Shown: positions 8,388 to 17,213, counted from the stretch's first letter. The stretch is 23,589 nt of DNA from an uncultured Collinsella sp. (GCA_959602875.1 CAUGVQ010000024.1:1-23589); one strand, 5' to 3'. The notes: generated by a model not told the origin, from the letters alone. A program made the numbers and translations.

Positions 8388-9035
8388 TCAGCGCCCGGCG
8401 AGCTCTTCCCAGCGGCTCTCTCGCACCGGGCCCGTAACCTCAAAGTGCGGCAGAGGCTGAGCGACAGACGCGCGCTCGGTCTCGTCTTTCTTGCGGCGCA
8501 ACCGCGAGAAAACCGACCCGTGCTTCTTGCACATCTCCATAAGCGCGGTGTCGCAGGCGACTGCGCAGAGGGCGAAGTGCTTGATGAGGTCCGCCTTCCA
8601 CGCGGGAGGGATGGGCCGCATGAGGTACAGGCGGGTCGAGAGGCCTGAATAGGTACCGCTTGCGCGCTTGGCGTCATCGGGGGTCGCAAAGGAGGCAAGG
8701 CGCTTGCCTGCAAGGCCCGCCGCCCCGTCGCCGGCAGCGGCAATCACGAGCTGGAAGGACCGGGCGAGCTCGTCGCGCCCGTCATCTGAGCCGTCCGCAG
8801 CGGCACCCATGATGCCGAGCACGGTCATAGCACAGGAGATGGCGCTCGCATAGGTGCCCTCGGCAAGCGCGATATGCGCCTGCGCGAGGCAGACATCGGG
8901 CGCGGGAACACCGGAAAGATCGCCGTCCTCGGGCTCCTGCCAGCGCCCCACAAGATCCGCGGCGCGCTCCGCATCGCCTGCGCGAAGGAACGCCCAGGCC
9001 TCAGCCGCCCTATCGATATCTCGGTCGCATCCCAT
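8388..9035 (-). CDS. Hypothetical protein, helical/TPR-like, between ffh and thyA
   Basis: I do not recognise this 215-residue protein. The N-terminal part (about 5-75) is helical and Ala-rich with a pattern resembling paired TPR-type helices (AAEAWAFLRAGDAERAADLV at 10-29, then LAQAHIALAEGTYASAISCA at 50-69). The middle is Gly/Ala-rich. The C-terminal third contains a basic stretch, RLRRKK, at 178-183. There is no signal peptide, membrane segment or catalytic motif that I can see. The ATG at 9035 is preferred because GAGGAG lies 9 bases upstream; a TTG at 9044 would sit on the ribosome binding site itself. Gaps are 48 bases to ffh and 35 to thyA. It may be a lineage-specific operon member. 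Confidence 0.8.
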   Translation of the reverse strand: MGCDRDIDRAAEAWAFLRAGDAERAADLVGRWQEPEDGDLSGVPAPDVCLAQAHIALAEGTYASAISCAMTVLGIMGAAADGSDDGRDELARSFQLVIAAAGDGAAGLAGKRLASFATPDDAKRASGTYSGLSTRLYLMRPIPPAWKADLIKHFALCAVACDTALMEMCKKHGSVFSRLRRKKDETERASVAQPLPHFEVTGPVRESRWEELAGR

Positions 9036-9083
9036 ATCGACCAACTCCTCGAAACGACAATCTAAAACGTCAAGCTAGAGGCG

Positions 9084-10571
9084 TTAGAACTTGCGCCCCT
9101 TCATCTGCTGCTCCATGGCACGCAGCATGTCCATGTCGGATCCACCAGCGCCCATACCGCCAAAGGGGTTGCCACCGCCGCCCATGAGGTTGGCCATGTT
9201 GGGCATGCCCGCCATGCCGGGGACGCGCATCTTCTTGCCCTTCTTACCCTTCTTGCCCTTTTTGCCACCCTGCATCTGCTGGGTCATGGCGCGCATCTTG
9301 CCCATCATCTTGTTCATCTCACCCCACTGCTTCATGAGGTTGTTGACGTCGGTAGGCGTGGTGCCGGAGCCACGGGCGATGCGGGCGCGGCGCTGGCCGT
9401 TGATGCACTTAGGGTTCAGGCGCTCCTCGCGCGTCATGGATTGGATCATGGCCTCGTTCTTGTCGAGGATGGTCTCGTCGAGGTTGCCGCCCATCTGGTT
9501 GAGCGCGCGCTGGCCGCCGGGGAGCATGCCGAGGATGCCCTTCATACCACCCATCTTACGGACGGCGCGCATCTGCTCGAGCATGTCGTCCATGGTGAGG
9601 CCCTCGCGGAGCATCCGCTCGGCGGACTCCATCTGCTCGGCCGTGGCGGCTTCCTGGGCCTTCTCGATGATGCCCACCACGTCACCCATGCCGAGGATGC
9701 GCTTGGCCATGCGATCCGGGCTGAAGACCTCGAGGGACTCGGGCTTCTCGCCCATGGAGACGAACTTGATGGGCTTGCCGGTCACGGCACGGACCGACAG
9801 CGCGCCGCCGCCGCGGGCGTCGCCGTCGAGCTTGGAGATGATGACGCCGTCGAAGTCGGTGCGCTCGGCAAAGGTCGAGACCACGTTGACGATGTCCTGG
9901 CCGGTCATGGCGTCCACGACCATGAGCACCTGATCAGGCTTGACCGCACGCTTGATGTCGACGGCCTCCTGCATCATCTGCTCGTCGATCTGCAGGCGTC
10001 CAGCGGTGTCGACGATGACCACGTCGCGCAGCTTGTCGACGGCCACGCGGATGGCGCCCTGGGCGATCTCGACCGGGTGCGCGCCATCACCGCGGAAGAC
10101 CGGCACGCCGATCTCGCCGCCGAGCGTGGCGAGCTGGTCGGCTGCAGCGGGGCGGTAGACGTCGCACGCCGCCAGAAGCGGACTTCTCCCCTGCTTCTTG
10201 AGCAGGTAGGCGAGCTTCACCGCCGCAGTGGTCTTACCCGAGCCCTGAAGACCCACGAGCATGATGACGTTGGGGATGCGGCTCGAGAGGACAAGCTTGC
10301 TCTCGGTGGAGCCGAGGAGCTCTATGAGCTCGTCGAGTACGATCTTGACGACGTTTTGCGCCGGGGTGAGCGACTCCAAGACCTCGGCGGTCATGCAGCG
10401 CTCACGCGTCTTAGCGACAAAGTCCTTGACGACCTTGAAGTTGACGTCCGCCTCCAGAAGCGCCATGCGGATATCGCGCATCGCGCTCGTGATGTCGGCC
10501 TCGGTGAGCTTGCCCTTGCCGCGCAGGCGGTCAAAAGTGTCGTTCAGGCGATCGGAAAGACTATTGAACAT
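9084..10571 (-). CDS. ffh: Signal recognition particle protein Ffh (SRP54)
   Basis: This 495-residue GTPase binds signal sequences and 4.5S/SRP RNA and hands ribosomes to FtsY at the membrane. It has an N domain at 1-95 and a G domain with GLQGSGKT at 107-114, DTAGR at 188-192 and SKLD at 246-249 (TKLD in most). The Met-rich M domain starts at about 305, with the RNA-binding motif RIARGSGTTPTDVN at 397-410. The tail is longer than in E. coli. A Lys-rich block (437-447) is followed by a Gly/Met-rich stretch ending MEQQMKGRKF, which may extend signal-sequence or RNA contacts. The ATG at 10571 is preceded by GGAG within the ftsY stop region. The gap to ftsY is 6 bases, so the SRP protein and its receptor are co-expressed. 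Confidence 0.97.
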   Translation of the reverse strand: MFNSLSDRLNDTFDRLRGKGKLTEADITSAMRDIRMALLEADVNFKVVKDFVAKTRERCMTAEVLESLTPAQNVVKIVLDELIELLGSTESKLVLSSRIPNVIMLVGLQGSGKTTAAVKLAYLLKKQGRSPLLAACDVYRPAAADQLATLGGEIGVPVFRGDGAHPVEIAQGAIRVAVDKLRDVVIVDTAGRLQIDEQMMQEAVDIKRAVKPDQVLMVVDAMTGQDIVNVVSTFAERTDFDGVIISKLDGDARGGGALSVRAVTGKPIKFVSMGEKPESLEVFSPDRMAKRILGMGDVVGIIEKAQEAATAEQMESAERMLREGLTMDDMLEQMRAVRKMGGMKGILGMLPGGQRALNQMGGNLDETILDKNEAMIQSMTREERLNPKCINGQRRARIARGSGTTPTDVNNLMKQWGEMNKMMGKMRAMTQQMQGGKKGKKGKKGKKMRVPGMAGMPNMANLMGGGGNPFGGMGAGGSDMDMLRAMEQQMKGRKF

Positions 10572-10577
10572 GGGGTG

Positions 10578-11492
10578 CTACTCCTCACCAACAAGGGCGC
10601 GGCAGAAATTGCGCGCATCGAATGTCTGCAGATCCTCGACGTGCTCGCCCACGCCAACACGGTAGATGGGAAGCTGAAGGCGCTGCGCCACGGCGAGTGC
10701 GATGCCACCCTTGGCGGTGCCGTCGAGCTTGGTCATGATGATGCCGTCGAGGCCGAGGGCCTCGTTGAACTCGCTCGCCTGCGTGAGGCCGTTCTGACCC
10801 GTTGCAGCATCGATGACGAGCACCACGTAGACGTCCATGGCGCCGGCGCGCATCTTGCTCGCGCGCTTGCGCGTCACGTTCACGACCTTGGCGAGCTCGC
10901 GCATGAGCTCGGGCGAGGTGTGAAGGCGTCCCGCCGTATCGATGAGTACAAGGTCGGCCGCCGTGCGGTCGGCCTCGTCGAGCACGTCGTAGCAGACGCT
11001 CGCCGGGTCGGAGCCGCGATCGCGCTTGACAACCGGCACGCCGGCGCGCTCGCCCCAGACGTCGAGCTGCTCGATGGCAGCGGCACGGAAGGTGTCCGCC
11101 GAGCCGATGACCACGCGCTTGCCCGCCGCGTGCGCTGCGCTCGCGATCTTTCCGACCGTCGTCGTCTTGCCGGCACCGTTGATGCCCACAAAGAGCACGC
11201 AAGAGGGCGTGGACGTAAACGGGTCGCGCTCAGGCTCGACAAAGATCTCTGCCAGGCGGTCGGCAAGGGCGCCGCGCAGCTGAGCGGCGGTCTTTAGGTT
11301 CTTGCGCGCCGCGAGGTCACGCAAGTCATCGGTCACCTGCATGGCGATGTCAGCACCCATGTCCCCCATGACGAGCGTGTCCTCAAGATCCTCCCAGAAG
11401 CTCTCGTCCACCTCGCCGCCAAAGTAGAAGATCTCGTTGATGGCCTCGCGGCTACGCTCGAGACCCTGTTGCAGTTTCTCAAACAAACCCAT
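10578..11492 (-). CDS. ftsY: Signal recognition particle receptor FtsY
   Basis: This 304-residue SRP receptor GTPase docks the Ffh-ribosome complex at the membrane. G motifs: GINGAGKT at 103-110, RGSDPASV at 159-166, DTAGR at 185-189 and TKLDGTAKGG at 254-263. The protein is the short form. It lacks the long acidic A domain of E. coli FtsY and begins directly with the N-domain helices, MGLFEKLQQGLERSREAINE, whose amphipathic first helix probably touches the membrane. The ATG at 11492 is one base past the smc stop codon. The ribosome binding site is poor, which suggests translational coupling. The gene lies immediately upstream of ffh. Confidence 0.97.
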   Translation of the reverse strand: MGLFEKLQQGLERSREAINEIFYFGGEVDESFWEDLEDTLVMGDMGADIAMQVTDDLRDLAARKNLKTAAQLRGALADRLAEIFVEPERDPFTSTPSCVLFVGINGAGKTTTVGKIASAAHAAGKRVVIGSADTFRAAAIEQLDVWGERAGVPVVKRDRGSDPASVCYDVLDEADRTAADLVLIDTAGRLHTSPELMRELAKVVNVTRKRASKMRAGAMDVYVVLVIDAATGQNGLTQASEFNEALGLDGIIMTKLDGTAKGGIALAVAQRLQLPIYRVGVGEHVEDLQTFDARNFCRALVGEE

Positions 11493-11493
11493 C

Positions 11494-14400
11494 TTATGCG
11501 TTCACGACCTTTCCCGTCGCGCGGTCGAGCCGCTGGCTCACCACACGGCTCACTCCGTCTGCCTGCATGGAGACGCCGTAGAGGACGTCGGCGTCCTCCA
11601 TCGTGCGGCGCTGGTGCGACACCACGAGGAGCTGCGTGCGATGACGCAGCACGTCGATGGCGTCGAGGAGTTTGGAGAGGTTCGAGTCGTCGAGTGCCGC
11701 CTCGACCTCGTCGAGCACGTAAAACGGCACCGTGCGCGTCTTGTAGACCGCAAAGAGCAAAGCCAGGGCCGTCAGGCTCTTCTCGCCGCCGCTCATGAGC
11801 ATCATCTTGGTGATGCGCTTGCCCCGCGGCTGTGCGATAACCTCGATGCCCGTCTCGGAGGGGTGCTCCGGATCGGTCATCTCGAGGTGCGCCTGACCGC
11901 CCGGGAAGAGCATGGCGAAGATCTCGCGGAAGTTCTCATCGACCTTCTCAAAGGTGGTGAGGAACGCCCGGCGCATCTTGCGGTCGATGGCTGCCGTGAT
12001 CTTGGTGAGCGCTTTGCGCGCGCTCTCGAGGTCGGCGAGCTGCGCCTCGATGTAGTCGGCGCGCTCGCGCAGGCGCTCGTACTCCTCCATGGCGACCTGG
12101 TTCACAGGACCCAGGTTATTGATCTTGGTGACGAGCGTGCGGAGCTCTCGCTCGGCGGCGTCGCGATCCTCGGGCTCGGGCAGGGTCAGCGCCTGCTCGA
12201 GCGTGGTGGTGCCATCAGCGGTGATGGCCTGGACGGCGTTTTCCACCTGGACCTCGAGCTTGCCGCGCTCAACCTTGACCTCGTTGAGCTCGGCCTGCGC
12301 GCGCTCCACCTCATCCTTGGCGGAGGCGACCTCTGCCTTGGCGTCCTCGATGGTCTTCTTGAGTGAGGCGGAGTCCGCCTCCTCAAGCGATGCCTGATCG
12401 CGCAAGCGCGCCGCCCAATCCATCGCGCGCTCGGAAAGCGCCATGTAGCGATCGTGGAGGGGGTCGACGCGCAAGCGCAGGACCTCCAACGAACGGGAGG
12501 CCTGACGCGTACCGCGAATGCGACGGTCGATGCCCTCGAGACGGTGCTCGAGCTCTGGCACGCGCGCAGAGAGGCTGCGGGCGCGCTCCTCGGCCTGGGC
12601 GCGGCGCACCTTGGCCTCGCCGAGGGCACGGGCGGCCTCGGCGTCGTCGCGACGGACGCGGTCGAGCTCGTCGGCAACCTCGGCGATCTTCTCCGCGAGC
12701 TCGCCTATGCGGGCGCGTGCCTCGTCGCGGGTGCGCGTGAGCTCCTCGACGCGCGGACGAGCCTCGCGCACCTGCACGGCGGCGCGCTCACGACGCTGCA
12801 AAATCTGCTGGCGCTCTGCCTGGGCAGAGGAGAGCGACTGCTCGAGGCGCCCGATCTCAGAAAGCAGTGAGCGGCGCTCACCCTCCAGGCGAGCGATCTC
12901 GCCCCGGGCGTCACTCTGCTCGGCGCGGGCGACAGAGGCGGCCTCCTCGGCCTCACGCACGAGCTCCTGGGCATGCTCGAACACCGAGCTCAGATCGGGC
13001 TCCAGGGCCTCGAGCTCGCGAATACGACGCTTGCGCTCAAGCGCGCCCGCAGCGGCGTCGGTGGGTGCACCGACGCGGACGATGCCGCCCGAGGTGACGC
13101 GGGCGCCGCGGGGGGTCACATACACCACACCGGGGATCTCCGGCGCCGCAAGCGCATCCTCAAGTGAATCAACAACGTAGATATGGCCGAGGAGCGCTCC
13201 CACGACCCCGGCGAACCCCTCACGGACAGCGAGTCGGTCCACCAAGCGGTAGCCGGCGGCACCCGCCGCGGGCGCGGGAGCCTGAAGCGCCTTGCCCGCA
13301 AGCAACGCCTCGCCGGAGACACTCTGCTGGGCGAGCGCGAGCTCGGCTGCCTGGGCAAGATCCTTGGCACCCTCGAGGATGATGCCGTCGATGTCGCCCG
13401 CAAGCAGGGTCTCGACGAGACCCTCGAGCTCCTCGGGCACCTCGATGATGTCGCCAAGACGGCCCGTTACCCCGTCTTTGAGCTCTCCCACGATACGGGC
13501 AACGAGGGGCGACGAGTCGGAGAGGCGCTCGTCAAGGCGCGAGAGGCTCTGAAGCTCGGAGCGCACCTCGGAGAGGCGGTCACGAGCCTCGGCCTCCTTG
13601 GCACGGCGATCGGCAAGGGCGGCCTCGGCGGTCTGGATGGAGTCTGCGGCAGACGAGAGCGCGGCCTGCGCCTCCACGATCTGGGCGTCAATCTCCTCGG
13701 AGCGCGCACGGCGGCTCTCAAGGGAGGCGGCGACCTCCTCGGCACCCTCGTCTATCTGGGCGATTCTCGAGGCGAACATCTCGTCCTCGAGCTCCGCGTT
13801 GGAAAGCGATTCGTTGAGCTTGGCGAGCGCAAGCGCGGCGTTGTCCGCCTCGCGTTGGCTCTCGCGCTGCTGACGGCTGAGGTCGGACTGCTCGCCATCA
13901 AGCTCGACGCGGCGGGCATGCAGCTCGTCGGCGGAAGGCTCGAGGCGCTCCACATCGGCCTCGGCAACGCCAAGCGCTGCCGTCACCTCATCGAGCTGGC
14001 GGCGCGCCCCCTCAAGCTCGTCGGCCACGCGGCGACGCTGATGCTCGGAGCTTGAGAGCGTGCCGCGCATCTCGGAGAGGCGGGCGACCATGTTGTGGCC
14101 CTTCTCCTCGAGCAGACGCATGTCGGAGCCGATCCGGCCCACAACGTCTTGCATGTGGCGGCGCTGCTCGCCCAAATCCCCTACAAACAGGCCCTTCTCC
14201 TCGAGCATGACCTGCAACTTCTCGAGCTCGCGTTCTTTCTCGGAGAGACGGTAGCGGGCGAGCTCGAGCGAGGCCTCGCCCTCCTTGCCGCGTGTCTCGA
14301 CGCCGCGCCAACGGTCCTGGAGACGGCGGAGTTCGTCGACCGCGAGGATCTGCGTGAGCTCGTTCGCGCGGGACGAGAGCTCCTTGTAGGTGCGCGCGCG

Positions 14401-15030
14401 GTCGACCTGACGCTCCAGCGGACGCAGCTGGCGCGTGATCTCGCGCGAGATGTCGCGCGCACGGGTCAGATGCTCGTCCATGGAGGCAATCTTGCGCGCA
14501 GCGCGCTCCTTGCGGCGCTTGTGCTTTGAGATGCCGGCGGCCTCCTCCACAAGGGTGCGCCGCTCCTCGGGCCGGCTCTGCAGGATGGCGTCGAGCTTGC
14601 CCTGGCTGATGATGGAATGCGTGTCCTTGCCCAGACCGGAGTCATGCAGGATGTCCTGGATGTCCATGAGGCGGCAGGGGCTTTGGTTGATGAGGTACTC
14701 GCTCTCGCCCGAGCGGTACATGCGGCGCGTGATAGCGACCTCGTCGAAGTCAACGGGGAGCACATGGTCGGCGTTGTCGAGCACGAGCGTCACCTCGGCG
14801 ACGCCCACGGGCTGGCGCGCGGAGGATCCCGAGAAGATGACGTCCTCCATCGCCTGGCCGCGCAGCTGCTTGGCGCTCTGCTCTCCGAGCACCCACAGGA
14901 TGGCGTCGGAGATGTTCGACTTGCCCGAACCGTTAGGGCCGACGATGACGGTGAGCCCGGGCTCGAAGGTCATGTGCGCACGATCGGCGAAGGACTTGAA
15001 CCCTTTTAAGGTGAGCGATTTTAGATACAC
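11494..15030 (-). CDS. smc: Chromosome segregation/condensation ATPase SMC
   Basis: This 1178-residue protein has full SMC architecture. The N-terminal ATPase half has Walker A GPNGSGKS at 31-38 and the Q-loop near 143. A first long coiled coil runs from about 170 to 505. The hinge spans about 519-655 and is Ala/Gly-rich. The second coiled coil runs from about 660 to 1020. The C-terminal ATPase half has the signature LMSGGEK at 1078-1084, Walker B YVLDE near 1104-1108, and a downstream H in VVSHQ. SMC dimers with ScpA/ScpB extrude DNA loops and organise the chromosome; scpAB are not in this window. The start is a GTG at 15030 with AGGGG upstream, overlapping rnc by 10 bases. Confidence 0.97.
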   Translation of the reverse strand: MYLKSLTLKGFKSFADRAHMTFEPGLTVIVGPNGSGKSNISDAILWVLGEQSAKQLRGQAMEDVIFSGSSARQPVGVAEVTLVLDNADHVLPVDFDEVAITRRMYRSGESEYLINQSPCRLMDIQDILHDSGLGKDTHSIISQGKLDAILQSRPEERRTLVEEAAGISKHKRRKERAARKIASMDEHLTRARDISREITRQLRPLERQVDRARTYKELSSRANELTQILAVDELRRLQDRWRGVETRGKEGEASLELARYRLSEKERELEKLQVMLEEKGLFVGDLGEQRRHMQDVVGRIGSDMRLLEEKGHNMVARLSEMRGTLSSSEHQRRRVADELEGARRQLDEVTAALGVAEADVERLEPSADELHARRVELDGEQSDLSRQQRESQREADNAALALAKLNESLSNAELEDEMFASRIAQIDEGAEEVAASLESRRARSEEIDAQIVEAQAALSSAADSIQTAEAALADRRAKEAEARDRLSEVRSELQSLSRLDERLSDSSPLVARIVGELKDGVTGRLGDIIEVPEELEGLVETLLAGDIDGIILEGAKDLAQAAELALAQQSVSGEALLAGKALQAPAPAAGAAGYRLVDRLAVREGFAGVVGALLGHIYVVDSLEDALAAPEIPGVVYVTPRGARVTSGGIVRVGAPTDAAAGALERKRRIRELEALEPDLSSVFEHAQELVREAEEAASVARAEQSDARGEIARLEGERRSLLSEIGRLEQSLSSAQAERQQILQRRERAAVQVREARPRVEELTRTRDEARARIGELAEKIAEVADELDRVRRDDAEAARALGEAKVRRAQAEERARSLSARVPELEHRLEGIDRRIRGTRQASRSLEVLRLRVDPLHDRYMALSERAMDWAARLRDQASLEEADSASLKKTIEDAKAEVASAKDEVERAQAELNEVKVERGKLEVQVENAVQAITADGTTTLEQALTLPEPEDRDAAERELRTLVTKINNLGPVNQVAMEEYERLRERADYIEAQLADLESARKALTKITAAIDRKMRRAFLTTFEKVDENFREIFAMLFPGGQAHLEMTDPEHPSETGIEVIAQPRGKRITKMMLMSGGEKSLTALALLFAVYKTRTVPFYVLDEVEAALDDSNLSKLLDAIDVLRHRTQLLVVSHQRRTMEDADVLYGVSMQADGVSRVVSQRLDRATGKVVNA

Positions 15031-15764
15031 GGGTTCCCCTCAGCGTCGGTTGACTTGGGTATGGCGCCGTCCTCGGTATAGCCCAGGCGCTCAAGAGCGT
15101 CGAGCGCGGCAGCTGCCTCGGCCTCCTTCTTGGAAGAACCCGAGCCCCTTCCCTGCCGGGCGCCGTCGATGAGCACAACAGCGGTGAAGGTGGGCGCGTG
15201 CGCCGGCCCCTCGGTGGAGACGAGTTTGTAGGAGGGAGAGGCCATGCCATCCCTCTGTACGCACTCCTGAAGGTAGGACTTGGGATTCTCGGGTCGCTCG
15301 GCGCGCTCGGTTGCCAGATGGGGCTTCAGCGTACGCAGGATGAACGCCTCGGCGACGTCCCAGCCGCCATCGAGGAAAAGGGCACCTACCAAAGACTCGT
15401 ACACGTTCTCTAAGGCTGAGTGAAGTCCTCGGGCACCGGTGCCGGTCTCCGAGGCGCCAAAGAAGATGCACGAGCCGATACCGAGCTCGTCGGCGACCTC
15501 GGACAGCGTGAATCCAGCGACAAGCGACACCTTGAGGCGCGTCAGCCTGCCCTCGTCGAGCGAGGGATAGGCCTCATACAGCGCACGGGCAACGATTGCC
15601 CCTAAGATGGAGTCGCCGAGGAACTCGAGGCGCTCGTAGGACGAGCCCACCGGCTCCCCCTCAACCGCGGAGGGGTGCGTGAGGGCCCGTCGCAGCAATA
15701 GCTTGTCCTGGAACTCGTGGCCGCAGATCTTCTCGGCACGGGCGAGCTTTTCCGATACAGGCAC
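15021..15764 (-). CDS. rnc: Ribonuclease III
   Basis: This 247-residue enzyme cleaves double-stranded RNA, including pre-rRNA. The RNase III domain (1-150) carries the signature ERLEFLGDS (44-52) with metal-binding E47 and D51 and the second-site E123. A double-stranded RNA-binding domain covers about 160-228 (KSYLQECVQ through KKEAEAAAALDAL). A short unconserved tail follows. One oddity is that the residue matching the catalytic aspartate of E. coli D114 is asparagine, N120, in ENVYES. The start is a GTG at 15764, with GGAGG about 11 bases upstream near the acpP stop; no ATG is better placed. The rnc-smc-ftsY order is the same as in Bacillus. Confidence 0.95.
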   Translation of the reverse strand: MPVSEKLARAEKICGHEFQDKLLLRRALTHPSAVEGEPVGSSYERLEFLGDSILGAIVARALYEAYPSLDEGRLTRLKVSLVAGFTLSEVADELGIGSCIFFGASETGTGARGLHSALENVYESLVGALFLDGGWDVAEAFILRTLKPHLATERAERPENPKSYLQECVQRDGMASPSYKLVSTEGPAHAPTFTAVVLIDGARQGRGSGSSKKEAEAAAALDALERLGYTEDGAIPKSTDAEGNPCI

Positions 15765-15770
15765 GGGTCG

Positions 15771-16013
15771 TTATGCCTCCTGCGACGCCTCGATGGCGTC
15801 GAGCGCATCGCCTACCGAGCTGATGGAGAGCAGACGGTCCTCGGGAATCTCGATATCGAACTCGTCCTCAAAGGCGGTGACGAGCTGGAGGCGATCGAGA
15901 GAATCGGCATCAAGATCGTCGAAGGTGGTCTCCTCGGTGATCTCGTCCTCATTGATGCCGAGAACGTCGGCGGCGACCTCGGCTACCTTAGCGAGCATCT
16001 CTGAGCGCTCCAT
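15771..16013 (-). CDS. acpP: Acyl carrier protein
   Basis: This 80-residue acidic protein carries growing fatty acyl chains on a phosphopantetheine arm attached to S38 in DADSLD. The surroundings (DDLDADSLDRLQLV at 32-45, then EDEFDIEIPEDR at 49-60) fit the ACP four-helix fold. The residue usually Gly before ADSLD is Asp here. The ATG at 16013 follows AAGGAG at 5 bases; the upstream TTG at 16028 lacks a ribosome binding site. The gene heads the nine-gene run and has its own promoter at 16064-16092. The upstream neighbour plsX uses acyl-ACP as substrate, and CoaD nearby makes the CoA that donates the arm. Confidence 0.95.
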   Translation of the reverse strand: MERSEMLAKVAEVAADVLGINEDEITEETTFDDLDADSLDRLQLVTAFEDEFDIEIPEDRLLSISSVGDALDAIEASQEA

Positions 16014-16063
16014 GGCGACTCCTTCCAAACGGCCGGTAACGGCGCAGATAAACCATCTAATAG

Positions 16064-16092
16064 ATTCTACCCTGATGAGCCCTGCCGCTCAA
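16064..16092 (-). promoter_or_regulatory. Promoter of the acpP-rnc-smc-ftsY-ffh run
   Basis: On the minus strand TTGAGC (16092-16087) and TAGAAT (16069-16064) are spaced by 17 bases. The predicted start is near 16057, giving a leader of about 44 bases to the acpP start. This is one of the best promoters in the window. Confidence 0.78.
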
Positions 16093-16102
16093 TGCCACCC
16101 TT

Positions 16103-16135
16103 GCGCTTGTCGGCGGCAGACGGACGGGCAAGCGC
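16103..16135 (-). terminator. Hairpin between plsX and the acpP promoter
   Basis: GCGCTTG and CAAGCGC form a perfect 7-bp stem around a 19-base loop, 14 bases past the plsX stop codon and just before the acpP -35 box. No T tract follows it, so its role as a terminator is only suggested by position. Confidence 0.35.
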
Positions 16136-16149
16136 CCCGGGAGACGGCG

Positions 16150-17166
16150 CTAGGCGACGATGCCGTCCACCGAGCCGGCGACCGCGTCCACGAGCCCCGC
16201 GCGCACCGCGCTCGCCGTGGCGAGGGTACCGTTCTTGACGGCCTCCACCGAGGTCGCGCCGTGGCCGATGAGCACCACGCCCTTGAGGCCGAGCAGAATC
16301 GCGCCGCCACGGGCATCGCCCGACAACTTGTCCTTGATGGCATAGAGGGCGTCTTTCACCAACAGCGCGGCGAGCTTGCCCTTAACCGAACCCATGAGGG
16401 CGCCCTTGAGCTCGCCGAGCAGATACTTGGCAGCACCCTCGGTAGCCTTGAGCGCGATGTTTCCGGCAAAGCCGTCGGATACGATGACGTCGAGGCGGCC
16501 GGAGAGCAGATCGGTCCCCTCGCAGTTGCCGGCAAATCCGGGAACGCGCTCGGCCATAAGCGGGAAGCAAGCCTGGGTGAAGCGCGAGCCCTTGTGCTCC
16601 TCGGTGCCGTTGGAGAGCAAGCCCACGCTCGGGTTTTCGATGCCGCAAACCACACGCGCGTAAGCGGAGGCCATCTGGGCAAAGCGGACGATATCGTCGG
16701 GCTCTACATCGGGGTTGGCGCCCATGTCGGCAAAGACCGTGAGGCCGTCTTTGGCGTTGGGGACGGCCGTGGTGATGCAGGGGCGAACCGGACGGCGCTC
16801 GCCGTCCTGCTCATAGCGAAACGGCGTTACGTACGCCGTCGCCGCGGCCGTCACCGCACCGGTCGAGCCAGCGGAGAAGAAGCCCTGGGCGTTGCCCTTC
16901 TTGATCGCACGGCACGCAAGGACGATGCTCGACTTACGCTTGGTCATAACGGCCTTGATGGGGTCGTCCTCCATCGTGATCACATCCGGAGCCACAAGAG
17001 CCTCGGCGCGCTCGTGCGTACGGCAGAACTCGCCGATGACCTCCTCTGGACCCGCCACGAGCACCTCGAGCTCGCTGTCGGCAGCGAGCGCCTCGGCAAT
17101 TCCCTGCAAGACGACGGAGGGCTCCTCGTCGCCGCCCATGGCGTCAACGCAAACGCGAACCTTCAT
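16150..17166 (-). CDS. plsX: Phosphate acyltransferase PlsX
   Basis: This 338-residue enzyme converts acyl-ACP and phosphate to acyl-phosphate, the acyl donor for PlsY in phospholipid synthesis. Family landmarks are VCVDAMGGDE near the N-terminus (DAMGGD at 8-13), SAGSTGA at 98-104, ADMGAN at 146-151 and SNGTEEHKG at 185-193; the length is typical. The ATG at 17166 is preceded by AAAGGGG. A longer reading to 17235 adds residues from the intergenic hairpin and is rejected. The gene lies 88 bases after rpmF and 136 before acpP, repeating the widespread yceD-rpmF-plsX arrangement. Because acyl-phosphate can also come from FakA-type kinases, the fakA-like gene in this window may feed the same step. 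Confidence 0.96.
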   Translation of the reverse strand: MKVRVCVDAMGGDEEPSVVLQGIAEALAADSELEVLVAGPEEVIGEFCRTHERAEALVAPDVITMEDDPIKAVMTKRKSSIVLACRAIKKGNAQGFFSAGSTGAVTAAATAYVTPFRYEQDGERRPVRPCITTAVPNAKDGLTVFADMGANPDVEPDDIVRFAQMASAYARVVCGIENPSVGLLSNGTEEHKGSRFTQACFPLMAERVPGFAGNCEGTDLLSGRLDVIVSDGFAGNIALKATEGAAKYLLGELKGALMGSVKGKLAALLVKDALYAIKDKLSGDARGGAILLGLKGVVLIGHGATSVEAVKNGTLATASAVRAGLVDAVAGSVDGIVA

Positions 17167-17188
17167 GACATCCCCTTTCGATAGAGAA

Positions 17189-17213
17189 ATGGCCGACTCA
17201 GCGAGCCGGCCAT
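17189..17213 (-). terminator. Strong hairpin between rpmF and plsX (possible attenuator or partial terminator)
   Basis: On the minus strand ATGGCCGGCTC, loop GCT, GAGTCGGCCAT form an 11-bp stem with one G-T wobble, followed by TTCTCTA. It lies in the 88-base gap between the two genes. It could partly stop transcription or protect the rpmF message, lowering PlsX relative to L32. Which of these applies is inferred. Confidence 0.5.

Noticed and set aside
9441..11297. A 618-codon plus-strand frame opposite ffh and ftsY
   Set aside because: It is a shadow of the minus-strand coding frame. The minus-strand products have all GTPase motifs of Ffh and FtsY.
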